A DNA stretch of 64,000 bases from Lacinutrix sp. 5H-3-7-4. GTDB lineage: Bacteria; Bacteroidota; Bacteroidia; Flavobacteriales; Flavobacteriaceae. The notes beneath the pieces were generated by a model. That model saw only the letters and a program-made list of their open reading frames with translations. It ran no database searches and had not been told where the DNA came from. The stretch lies in contig NC_015638.1 in the NCBI RefSeq assembly GCF_000211855.2, forward strand, positions 2,453,001-2,517,000. Direction: 5' to 3'. Of the stretch, positions 58,249 through 64,000 are shown one piece after another (position 1 is the first letter of the stretch; every line of letters starts with the position of its first letter). The translations under genes and the position numbers were made by a program.

Positions 58249-58728
58249 ATGAAAATTAAACTTTTATTTTTTTGTGCAAGTCTATTTTTTGCTTGTAAAA
58301 ACGGCAATACAACCCAAACAAATAATTTTGAAAGTAAAGATGCTTTAGAATACCCAGAAAATAAAAGCATAAAAAATAACGATTCATTAGCGCTTCAAAA
58401 AATTATTAAAAAAGCAATAGACTTACCAGAGTTACAACAATATTATCATGTTTTAGAGTTACCAAGTAGATCGCCTTTAGTTGTGCATTTTAATACAAAA
58501 GATTATAAAAATTTAGAGCTTTTTAAATTTGGAAAACCTGTTGAAATAGTTAATAGTATTAATACAGTTAAAAATAAACCACATTTAAAGTTTAACGTGG
58601 TAAATGTAGAAGAAGCTAGAGCAAGCCTTGATTTTGATTATAAAGTTGAAGGAATAAATGTATTAATGGAGCTAAATAAAATTAATGGAAATTGGATAGT
58701 TGTTAATTCAAAAATTATAGAAAAATAA
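58249..58728 (+). CDS. Lipoprotein, candidate immunity partner of the metallopeptidase
   Basis: 159 residues. Lipobox CASLFFACKNG (lipidated Cys16) and mature part without known domain: LDLP-like helix, FNTKDYKNLELFKFGKPVEI, SLDFDYKVEGINVLMELNKINGNWIVVNSKII. The next gene, 5 bp downstream, is a metallopeptidase without signal peptide. A periplasm-facing lipoprotein next to a delivered peptidase is a typical immunity arrangement for T6SS effectors acting in the periplasm. That role is inference; alternatively it is a T6SS structural lipoprotein, though subtype iii has no TssJ. Confidence 0.65.
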   Translation: MKIKLLFFCASLFFACKNGNTTQTNNFESKDALEYPENKSIKNNDSLALQKIIKKAIDLPELQQYYHVLELPSRSPLVVHFNTKDYKNLELFKFGKPVEIVNSINTVKNKPHLKFNVVNVEEARASLDFDYKVEGINVLMELNKINGNWIVVNSKIIEK

Positions 58729-58733
58729 GATTT

Positions 58734-59168
58734 ATGAAAATGAATAGCTCAGACATAAAAAAATACCCCAAATTAGCTTATTATGTTAAGTATAATATCC
58801 CACAAGTTTTACATGTGTCTCCAATAATAATGGCATTAAAAAAAGTAGGAGGCATAAAAAAGAGTAAAATTAAGCAAGCATTAAAATGGGGAATTGGACC
58901 AGAAATTAATATTACTACTCTAGTAAAAGCTTATGGTGCATTTACTCCAAACTCTAAGTCTAATGAAATAAGAATAGATATAAAATTAGTTGAGCAATTT
59001 GAAAAAGGAAAAGATGTACGCTTAGCAAGAGCAGGAAATGTTTACTTAATTGGCGTAACCCTTTTACATGAATTGGTACATTGGGCAGACGACCAAAACG
59101 GAAAAGATAGACCAGGAGAAGAAGGTGAGGAGTTTGAAAAATTAATATATGGAAAAGTAGTAAATTAA
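58734..59168 (+). CDS. Zinc metallopeptidase-like candidate effector (HELVH)
   Basis: 144 residues, no signal peptide. The motif LLHELVHWADDQNGKDRPGEEGEEFE contains the zinc-binding H112-E-x-x-H116 with acidic residues 14 or more positions further as possible third ligand, the gluzincin pattern. The preceding 110 residues are basic and short of known domains. It is short for a stand-alone protease and resembles the metallopeptidase toxin domains found in secreted bacterial polymorphic toxins. Position next to tssC and the lipoprotein supports a T6SS effector. What it cleaves (protein or peptidoglycan) is unknown. Confidence 0.7.
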   Translation: MKMNSSDIKKYPKLAYYVKYNIPQVLHVSPIIMALKKVGGIKKSKIKQALKWGIGPEINITTLVKAYGAFTPNSKSNEIRIDIKLVEQFEKGKDVRLARAGNVYLIGVTLLHELVHWADDQNGKDRPGEEGEEFEKLIYGKVVN

Positions 59169-59188
59169 AATTTTATACTTTAAATATG

Positions 59189-59839
59189 TTACTCGTAAAA
59201 CTGAAGTGTTTCGTAGTTTCCAAATGTAGATACCGTTTCAATTATAGCATTTTTTATGCTTTGCATTTCAGGATCTTTTACATTTAAATTTCTAGCAAAA
59301 ACTAAATAGATTTTATTTTCTTGGTACACCCAAATCCAATTAATTCTTTTAAAATAGATTTCTCTTTCCTTGTAAGTTTTTAAACTTTCAAAACAAGACT
59401 TTGCTTTTTTACTATCATTAAAAAACCATTCTTGTATAGATATGTAATCTGCTTCTTTGTCATGACTAGGTACCAAAAAAGAAAAATGATTTGATTTTAC
59501 GTCAAGAAAATTGTCATTTTTAAAACTATTAGAAAGCATTTTTAAAAAGGATTTAGATTTATAGCCTTTTTTTGTTTCATTTAGTTTGTTCGAATTTTCA
59601 CCAAAAGGATAGGCTGTAAAATCTGGTTGTATTTTTTTTGTAATTGCTAAAATGTTTGCTGATGATGTTATAGGAGTTATAGTATCAAATAAAATAGTAT
59701 GTCCAGGAATAATAGTTTCTTTAATCTTACTTACTTGTTGATTATTAGTTTCTTCAGGCGATTTCTCAGTATTTATATTTTTTTTGCATCCTACTAATAG
59801 AAATACTAGTAATAATATTATGTTTATTTTTATATTCAT
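59189..59839 (-). CDS. Lipoprotein, candidate immunity partner of the LD-transpeptidase-like gene
   Basis: 216 residues. Lipobox LLLVFLLVGCKK (lipidated Cys18), then a Lys/Glu-rich linker and an unrecognised domain (FDTITPITSSANILAITKKIQPDFTAY..., SFLVPSHDKEADYISIQEWFFNDSKKAKSCF). It starts 11 bp downstream of the LD-transpeptidase-like gene on the same strand, so the pair is effector-then-immunity in one operon, a typical T6SS arrangement. The role is inferred from order, export signal and context, not homology. Confidence 0.65.
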   Translation of the reverse strand: MNIKINIILLLVFLLVGCKKNINTEKSPEETNNQQVSKIKETIIPGHTILFDTITPITSSANILAITKKIQPDFTAYPFGENSNKLNETKKGYKSKSFLKMLSNSFKNDNFLDVKSNHFSFLVPSHDKEADYISIQEWFFNDSKKAKSCFESLKTYKEREIYFKRINWIWVYQENKIYLVFARNLNVKDPEMQSIKNAIIETVSTFGNYETLQFYE

Positions 59840-59850
59840 GTTTATAAATT

Positions 59851-60357
59851 TTATACAATTTTCAATGCTGGTCTAGTTGCAGTTTGATATATTATTTTTG
59901 CATACTTTTTAGCACTTACTTCTTCTTCATTTTTACAATTTGCTAATTCAATTATTAAGTTGTTAAATCTTTTCCATTCGTTATGTCCGCATATTTCAAT
60001 ACAACCTATAGAACCAAATTCTCCAGCTAGTGCATTTATAGGACCTCTATGTACAAAAAAAACATCATATACTCTCCAAGCATTTTCGTCCATTGTGGTT
60101 ATCCAATCCCATTTTAAAGTATACGATTGAGAATCTTGTAAACCAACTACATGCGCATTTATAGTTTCTGTTCTTTTTATACCAAATCTAATCGCTTTAA
60201 ATTCTTTTGAAACAGGAATATCATTTTTGTCTTTTCCAGCAACTGTTACGATATATAATGGAACCTCGTATTGTATTCTATGAGGTCTTATAGGATAGCT
60301 TGTTAACCTAGCAAATCCTTTTTTAGTATTTGTTACCGTAATAATAACTTTATGCAT
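59851..60357 (-). CDS. L,D-transpeptidase-like candidate effector
   Basis: 168 residues, no signal peptide. The stretch VFFVHRGPINALAGEFGSIGCIEICG contains a YkuD-like signature: H103 in H-R-G-P and, 13 residues on, S116-I-G-C119, matching the His and S-x-G-C nucleophile motif of L,D-transpeptidases and the related Tlde1-type effectors. The N-terminal half is beta-rich (IQYEVPLYIVTVAGKDKNDIP). Such enzymes cut or exchange peptidoglycan stem peptides. Lack of an export signal, a lipoprotein gene 11 bp downstream and T6SS neighbours suggest an injected cell-wall toxin. Confidence 0.72.
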   Translation of the reverse strand: MHKVIITVTNTKKGFARLTSYPIRPHRIQYEVPLYIVTVAGKDKNDIPVSKEFKAIRFGIKRTETINAHVVGLQDSQSYTLKWDWITTMDENAWRVYDVFFVHRGPINALAGEFGSIGCIEICGHNEWKRFNNLIIELANCKNEEEVSAKKYAKIIYQTATRPALKIV

Positions 60358-60561
60358 GTTTTAAATTTAAGCGTTTTAAAGTTTATTTAATTTATTATTG
60401 AGTTGACTAATTTAAACAATAACAATTTATAGTTTTAAATACTTCTAACTTAATACACGTACAGAAACTATTTTTTAGTTTTCTAAATTAATACAATTGA
60501 ATATTTTTTTATGTTAACCATTTCTGTTTTATAACTATTAAATAGTAAATACACTTTTACT

Positions 60562-61278
60562 ATGAGACCATCACGTTATAAAGCACAATATATAAATTTA
60601 AGAGTAAATATGGTTTTACATCAATCTACAGAACATCCTGTAAGCGAAACACATACTCAAAACGTTTGTATTAATAGTTATTTAAGTGGGATATCAAACA
60701 TAAATGAAAAAAATAGAATTATAGGTTTAATGCGCAGATATGGCTACAGTAGCAATGATCGCGTGTGTATGTCTAAAGCTTTTTACGGTAAAGCTAGTGT
60801 AAGACAATGCCAAAAAGCTGTTGCTGTATTAATTGAATTACAGGCTTATAATAATAATTTACAAGAGTATTATAATACTTATTTTGGTTTAGATTGTTCG
60901 GGTTTTGTAAATTGTTATTTTAATACTATGCATGGTATAGGAGAACGTACAATAGCTTCTTATTATCATCATGGTAGAAGAAATGTACGCGACAATTTTA
61001 GCGATTTTAAAAATAACGATATTTTAGTTTGGTGTGATAGAAATGGTGCTATTAATAGTAGAGGTGTAAGCGCACAGCATATTGCTATTATTGATAGGGT
61101 TAGAGAAATTGCGACAGATGAGTTAAGAGCAACTGTTGTAGAATCTACAGGAACTGTTGGTCTTGTAGAATCTATTTACATTTTTTTTAAAACAAGAGAA
61201 AATGGCGTTTACAGAGTGTATAGACCTTTAAAACCAAATACACATAATCATGTTAGAGTTGTGCCCGTTATATCTTAA
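60562..61278 (+). CDS. NlpC/P60-like amidase candidate effector
   Basis: 238 residues, no signal peptide. A papain-like NlpC/P60 site is visible: nucleophile C112 in FGLDCSGFVNCYF, catalytic H173 in SAQHIAIIDRV, followed by strand-rich sequence TVVESTGTVGLVESIYIFFK. The first 80 residues carry no recognised domain. NlpC/P60 enzymes hydrolyse peptidoglycan peptides; without a signal peptide it would need injection to reach a wall. It is divergent from the LD-transpeptidase-like gene with about 200 bp between. No lipoprotein or immunity gene follows it; the downstream spacer ends in a terminator. Confidence 0.75.
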   Translation: MRPSRYKAQYINLRVNMVLHQSTEHPVSETHTQNVCINSYLSGISNINEKNRIIGLMRRYGYSSNDRVCMSKAFYGKASVRQCQKAVAVLIELQAYNNNLQEYYNTYFGLDCSGFVNCYFNTMHGIGERTIASYYHHGRRNVRDNFSDFKNNDILVWCDRNGAINSRGVSAQHIAIIDRVREIATDELRATVVESTGTVGLVESIYIFFKTRENGVYRVYRPLKPNTHNHVRVVPVIS

Positions 61279-61378
61279 TTTAAAATACTTTTATAGAGAA
61301 TGACTAGCTTTTATCTATTCTCTGAGACATTGTTTAAAGATAATAAATTGCATTGCAAATACTAAAGAAAATTAGACA

Positions 61379-61399
61379 CACTTCATAGAAGTGCGCCAG
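61379..61399. repeat. 21-nt hairpin-CGCYAG repeat, copy A
   Basis: CACTTC-ATA-GAAGTG followed by CGCCAG: 6-bp perfect stem, 3-nt loop, conserved hexamer tail, preceded by CA. Copies B and C share architecture but not stem sequence. Confidence 0.6.
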
Positions 61400-61537
61400 T
61401 GTTAGGGATATGTCGCGCGAGTGAATTATGCATGCTTGTTGGCATACCAAGATGGTCTGCTAAAATACTAAATTTTTTGTTGTTTTTTAGTTTGGCATTT
61501 GGTTGCTATTTTAAAGAACGTTTACATAATAAAAGTA

Positions 61538-61572
61538 AAAAAAAAGGCACACTTTTATAGTGTGCCTTTTTA
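61538..61572. terminator. Bidirectional terminator
   Basis: GGCACACT/AGTGTGCC perfect stem with TTTAT loop, A run before and T run after. It is 268 bp after the NlpC/P60-like gene, and 53 bp beyond the stop of the SUKH-like gene on the other strand. Confidence 0.8.
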
Positions 61573-61596
61573 AATTATATTTAATACAATTAGTCA

Positions 61597-61617
61597 CGCT
61601 TTACAAAAGCGCGCCAG
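61597..61617. repeat. 21-nt hairpin-CGCYAG repeat, copy B
   Basis: CGCTTT-ACA-AAAGCG followed by CGCCAG, preceded by CA. It lies 7 bp beyond the stop codon of the SUKH-like immunity gene on the minus strand. Confidence 0.65.
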
Positions 61618-61624
61618 TTGGTAT

Positions 61625-62182
61625 TTATTCCTCGAACCAAAAAGGTATTTCTGGATTTAATTCTTGGGCAACTTCTTCTTCTTTGTCAAAGTCCATATCT
61701 AAATAACCATCTTCATCTAAAAAATACACTTGTTTTTCATAGAAAGCAATTATTGTTTCAAAAAAAGCTTCAAATGAATCATGAATTTTTATAGGATTTA
61801 ATTCATCATGGTTAATTAAAAAAACACCTTTATCTATTCTGTTTTCTACCTTAAGCGCATAAAAGTCAGAGGAATAATTAACTAAAAAAGGAAAATAGCT
61901 GTCTTTACTTTCAGATAGCATTTTAGTCATTTTACTTTTAAACTCCCTGTATTCAGATTTATGAATTAATAGGAAACCTGGAATAAAATCCATTAATGAT
62001 TGATTCTCTACTTCATAAAGTGTTCCTTTAACTTTTGAATAAATAGGACTTAAGACATCAGGAATACCGTTGCCATTTAATTCTTCATCATCATTTATTT
62101 CTAGACTATTACTATAATTATTTCTTAAAGAGTCTGAAAGCTCTAAAAATTTCTTAAACAGTTCTTTTATTTTCTTGCTCAT
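61625..62182 (-). CDS. SUKH (SMI1/KNR4)-like immunity protein
   Basis: 185 residues, acidic, no signal peptide. NGIPDVLSPIYSKVKGTLYEVENQSLMDFIPGFLLIHKSEYREF, then FPFLVNYSSDFYALKVENR, GVFLINHDELNPIKIHDSFEAFFETII and a terminal acidic stretch resemble the SUKH superfamily, which neutralises many nuclease toxins encoded by polymorphic toxin systems. It follows the NucA/NucB-type toxin tip by 5 bp on the same strand, so it is the likely cognate immunity protein. The call rests on pattern and order; a profile search is needed. Confidence 0.68.
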   Translation of the reverse strand: MSKKIKELFKKFLELSDSLRNNYSNSLEINDDEELNGNGIPDVLSPIYSKVKGTLYEVENQSLMDFIPGFLLIHKSEYREFKSKMTKMLSESKDSYFPFLVNYSSDFYALKVENRIDKGVFLINHDELNPIKIHDSFEAFFETIIAFYEKQVYFLDEDGYLDMDFDKEEEVAQELNPEIPFWFEE

Positions 62183-62187
62183 TTGTT

Positions 62188-62688
62188 TTAATCTATAATT
62201 TCTATATCAAAGGTATCACCATGTTGTATATTATTCTCTCTGTAAAACTTTCCTAAATCTCTACCTGCACCTTGATTCACATCACTTAAGACTTCTTCAA
62301 TATGAGCTCCTGAACCACCTTGTTCTGTTGATGCATAAGGGAATTCATCATAATCATGATCTTTTTTTGGACCTCCTTGTTTTTTACGAATTTCTTTCTG
62401 AGAATGATATCTATTTTTCCTTGCTGCTTTAGTTCCTTTCCCTCTCTTTAATCCTTTTAAGGAATGCCCTTCTTTAACTGCATTTTCAACCATTGCAACA
62501 TGTTCTGGGAATTTCTTTTTTGAGAGTTTATAAGTTTTTGTAAGACCTAATACATCTAAATAAGAATTAGAATCACCTACATATGCATATAAATTGTTTT
62601 CACCACTAAATAATCCAATTGGATCTTTTTGGATAAAACGTCCATCCTCAGGATCATAATATCTAAATCTATTATAAGCCAGTTCAAT
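62188..62688 (-). pseudogene. Orphan Rhs tip with NucA/NucB-like nuclease toxin
   Basis: An open frame of 167 codons starting right after a stop (62689-62691). The first ~45 residues are the end of an Rhs core: ELAYNRFRYYDPEDGRF, IQKDPIGLFSGENNLYAYVGD, SNSYLDVLGL. Then a variable toxin part with HDYDEFPYASTEQGGSGAHIEEVL and NQGAGRDLGKFYRENNIQHGDTF, the pattern of NucA/NucB DNases (D-E-[YF]-P-[FY]-A-S-T...GG, N-x-x-x-G...L-x-x-F). An ATG at 62493 could start a free toxin piece. The upstream barrel is gone, so this is a displaced toxin cassette. Confidence 0.75.
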
Positions 62689-62702
62689 TTACTCACATAA
62701 AT

Positions 62703-62948
62703 CTATTGATTCCTTCCCGTCAGACCTTTTACTGTAGTTATATCACCAAAGTTTATAAATTCTCTAGCTACAGCTGTATGAAATAATATAGGTGTGTTTT
62801 CTAAATCTACATTGTTCCAATCTTGATTAGTACTGAAAATGTTAAAGAAAACCAAATATGGATCTTTTATCATTTGCGCAAGAACATACAAACCTCTTCT
62901 AGTTTCTATGCTTAACACTTTATTTTCTTTCCATTGAACTTTTGCCAT
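62703..62948 (-). CDS. Immunity-like protein with replaced C-terminus
   Basis: 81 residues: KVQWKENKVLSIETRRGLYVLAQMIKDPYLVFFNIF and DLENTPILFHTAVAREFINFGDI resemble the N-terminal part of the Imm26-like immunity proteins. The last residues (TTVKGLTGRNQ) look unrelated, and the stop is followed within 15 bp by the Rhs core fragment, suggesting a recombination junction that cut off the C-terminus. It starts 5 bp after the stop of a toxin tip. Function probably lost. Confidence 0.55.
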   Translation of the reverse strand: MAKVQWKENKVLSIETRRGLYVLAQMIKDPYLVFFNIFSTNQDWNNVDLENTPILFHTAVAREFINFGDITTVKGLTGRNQ

Positions 62949-62953
62949 ATAAT

Positions 62954-63187
62954 TTATTTTTTATAACCATTCTTTTTTCTTAGATGTCTTTCTGCAGCTC
63001 TTCTATATTTATCCTTTTTAGGATTTCTATCTCCCACAGGTCTTTGTGCATTATCAAAACCATCGTCAGCTCCCATTTCTTCTAATCCTCTTGCTGTGTT
63101 TTTACCTCTTATGTTTTTTCCATGGTAATCAACATTAATGCTTTTTGGCTTATTTTTTTTACCACTAATCTTCTTGCAACAATCTGT
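62954..63187 (-). pseudogene. Frameshifted toxin C-terminal tip
   Basis: The reading frame SINVDYHGKNIRGKNTARGL, EEMGADDGFDNAQRPVGDRN, PKKDKYRRAAERHLRKKNGY has no start. Upstream, TPEQIVARRLVVKK is read in the next frame; the two join if one base is added to an eight-A tract (on the plus strand a T run at 63152-63159). The charged toxin-like tail is followed 5 bp on by the immunity-like gene, the usual toxin/immunity spacing. The enzyme class is not recognised. The piece is too short for an independent gene. Confidence 0.55.
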
Positions 63188-63215
63188 TCAGGAGTCTACG
63201 CATACCTTAAAAATA

Positions 63216-63250
63216 CAAAAAGCTACCTAAATGAATAGATAGCTTTTATT
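63216..63250 (-). terminator. Terminator in the toxin array
   Basis: AAAAGCTA...TAGCTTTT stem; on the minus strand it is followed by TTTTTGTATTTTTAAGG. It separates the first and second toxin-immunity cassettes. Confidence 0.65.
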
Positions 63251-63284
63251 TTTAATGCTTTTGTAGAACTTACTCGGTACGGCA

Positions 63285-63305
63285 CTCGTTACAAACGAGC
63301 GCTAG
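63285..63305. repeat. 21-nt hairpin-CGCYAG repeat, copy C
   Basis: CTCGTT-ACA-AACGAG followed by CGCTAG, preceded by CA. It is 14 bp beyond the stop of the immunity gene at 63320. Confidence 0.65.
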
Positions 63306-63319
63306 AGAAATATAAAACA

Positions 63320-63733
63320 TTATTGATTACTTAAGAAATCCTTAATTTCTAATTTTAAATCTTCATCTACATCTTTACGTTCTAAAAAAGAATTCATAAT
63401 TTTTTCATATTTCATAAATATATCACCTTCAGAATCATTCATAATTCTATTCAACATCCAAACTGTATGACTAGTTGGTTTTCTATTTAAGGATTCGATT
63501 AATTTTTCTTCATATCCTTTTTTATAAAAACCTTCTAAAAAATGAACAATGGACCCAGGCATACCAAAATCTTTATCTGGATTGTTTTCCAATATTGAAA
63601 ATAAAATATCCATAATCACAACTTTATGCTCATTTATATTACCATTTTCTTCAATAACTTCTATATCTTCATCTAATTTATCTAAATCAAATGAAGTTAT
63701 ATAATTTCTTAGTTTATTAATTATTTTATCCAT
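63320..63733 (-). CDS. Candidate immunity protein, helical
   Basis: 137 residues, acidic, without signal peptide or membrane segment. MDILFSILENNPDKDFGMPGSIVHFLEGFYKKGYEEKLIESLNRKPTSHTVWMLNRIMND resembles helical (HEAT-like) immunity proteins of Rhs/CDI systems. It starts 6 bp after the stop of the toxin tip at the window edge, on the same strand. The cognate toxin class is unknown. It is intact, so it may still protect against the toxin of a relative. Confidence 0.65.
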   Translation of the reverse strand: MDKIINKLRNYITSFDLDKLDEDIEVIEENGNINEHKVVIMDILFSILENNPDKDFGMPGSIVHFLEGFYKKGYEEKLIESLNRKPTSHTVWMLNRIMNDSEGDIFMKYEKIMNSFLERKDVDEDLKLEIKDFLSNQ

Positions 63734-63739
63734 AATATT

Positions 63740-64000
63740 TTAATAAATGTTTAAGTCTTTAGCATGCTGTATTGCATCTGTTTTTATTTTATCTACAGTT
63801 ACTTGTGGTATACCGTTATCTGATAAGATTTGTGAGTTTGCATCTATACTGTTTTTTACACTCATATCTTTTGTTCCTTGTTCGATTTGGGCTTTATTTA
63901 CTTTTTTATGAGTTCCTCTTTCAAGAGCAATAACAGGATTCTTTTTTGAAGCATCTGTATCTAATCTCTTTTTTGTTAAACCTTTCTGTTTAAGAATTGC
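63740..64000 (-). CDS. Toxin C-terminus (N-terminal part outside window)
   Basis: An open frame of 86 residues without start, entering from the right edge: LKQKGLTKKRLDTDASKKNP, VIALERGTHKKVNKAQIEQG, DMSVKNSIDANSQILSDNGI and closing AIQHAKDLNIY. The basic stretch with H-x-x-V-N-x-A-Q looks like the C-terminal nuclease domain of Rhs/polymorphic toxins. It is followed 6 bp on by the helical immunity gene. Whether the main Rhs barrel is attached beyond the edge cannot be seen. Confidence 0.6.
   Translation of the reverse strand, partial: AILKQKGLTKKRLDTDASKKNPVIALERGTHKKVNKAQIEQGTKDMSVKNSIDANSQILSDNGIPQVTVDKIKTDAIQHAKDLNIY

Larger units (their letters stand above)
61279..61624. other. Intergenic spacer with two hairpin repeats and a terminator
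   Basis: No open frame supported. It holds two copies (61379-61399, 61597-61617) of a 21-nt hairpin element and a strong terminator between them (61538). The sequence between the copies may be the trace of a lost cassette, but no protein remnant is readable. Confidence 0.5.

Noticed and set aside
58249-58728. Lipoprotein after tssC as TssJ
   Set aside because: Subtype iii systems lack TssJ, and the gene sits behind the tssHBC terminator, paired with a metallopeptidase; immunity is the simpler reading.
62954-63200. GIY-YIG nuclease as identity of the frameshifted toxin tip
   Set aside because: YRRAAERHL is suggestive but no GIY or YIG motif could be read, so no class was assigned.

Overview
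The window is AT-rich chromosomal DNA from a member of the Bacteroidota, almost certainly a marine Flavobacteriaceae of the Olleya/Lacinutrix/Winogradskyella type. This is inferred from the protein families (TPR-histidine kinase, SIMPL, fasciclin, TraB/GumN fusion), the lack of Shine-Dalgarno sequences, promoters of the TTG-N19-TAnnTTTG type, a PL7 alginate lyase, and the subtype iii type VI secretion proteins. No species can be named from the sequence alone.

Positions 1-53600 are mostly conserved core genome. They hold a DEDDh exonuclease (cut by the edge), tRNA-Ser, a RibBA-like protein with a dead second half, and an ftsK-lolA-lptG envelope operon. Next come dgkA-tpx, fasciclin, katG with an ankyrin partner, and alginate lyase. 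An aldehyde dehydrogenase with an AraC regulator follows, then a LysR/MdaB divergent pair, a TPR histidine kinase with a NarL-type regulator, TetR-SDR, LysR/LysE, and a peroxiredoxin-thioredoxin operon. The rest is nhaC, a methionine-gamma-lyase-like enzyme with Lrp, lpd, a DEAD-box helicase, a giant TraB/GumN protein, pabB-tilS-dsbD and adenine deaminase. Three apparently ordinary gaps hold decayed genes or nothing recognisable: a tail-fibre/adhesin-like remnant (about 3947-4327), a Fur-family regulator remnant (about 16558-16772), and signal-only intergenic regions.

Positions 53854-61278 hold a contact-dependent antagonism locus. It starts with a tssH(clpV)-tssB-tssC sheath and recycling module of the Bacteroidota-specific T6SS subtype iii, closed by a terminator. 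A dense set of small candidate effectors and partners follows: a lipoprotein plus HELVH metallopeptidase; an L,D-transpeptidase-like protein (H103, S-x-G-C119) followed by a lipoprotein; and an NlpC/P60-like cysteine amidase. None of the three enzymes has a signal peptide, as expected for proteins delivered by an injection machine. No Hcp, VgrG, baseplate or membrane-complex gene is present, so the rest of the system must lie elsewhere.

Positions 61625-64000 (minus strand) are a graveyard of Rhs/polymorphic-toxin tips. Three successive toxin C-terminus plus immunity gene cassettes are visible, one with a NucA/NucB-type nuclease domain and a SUKH-like immunity gene, another frameshifted. The parent toxin gene is probably beyond the right edge. 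Three copies of a 21-nt element (6-bp stem, AYA loop, then CGCYAG), with different but self-complementary stems, occur only in this part and two of them sit just behind immunity genes. This repeat and the effector island are the most unusual content of the window.
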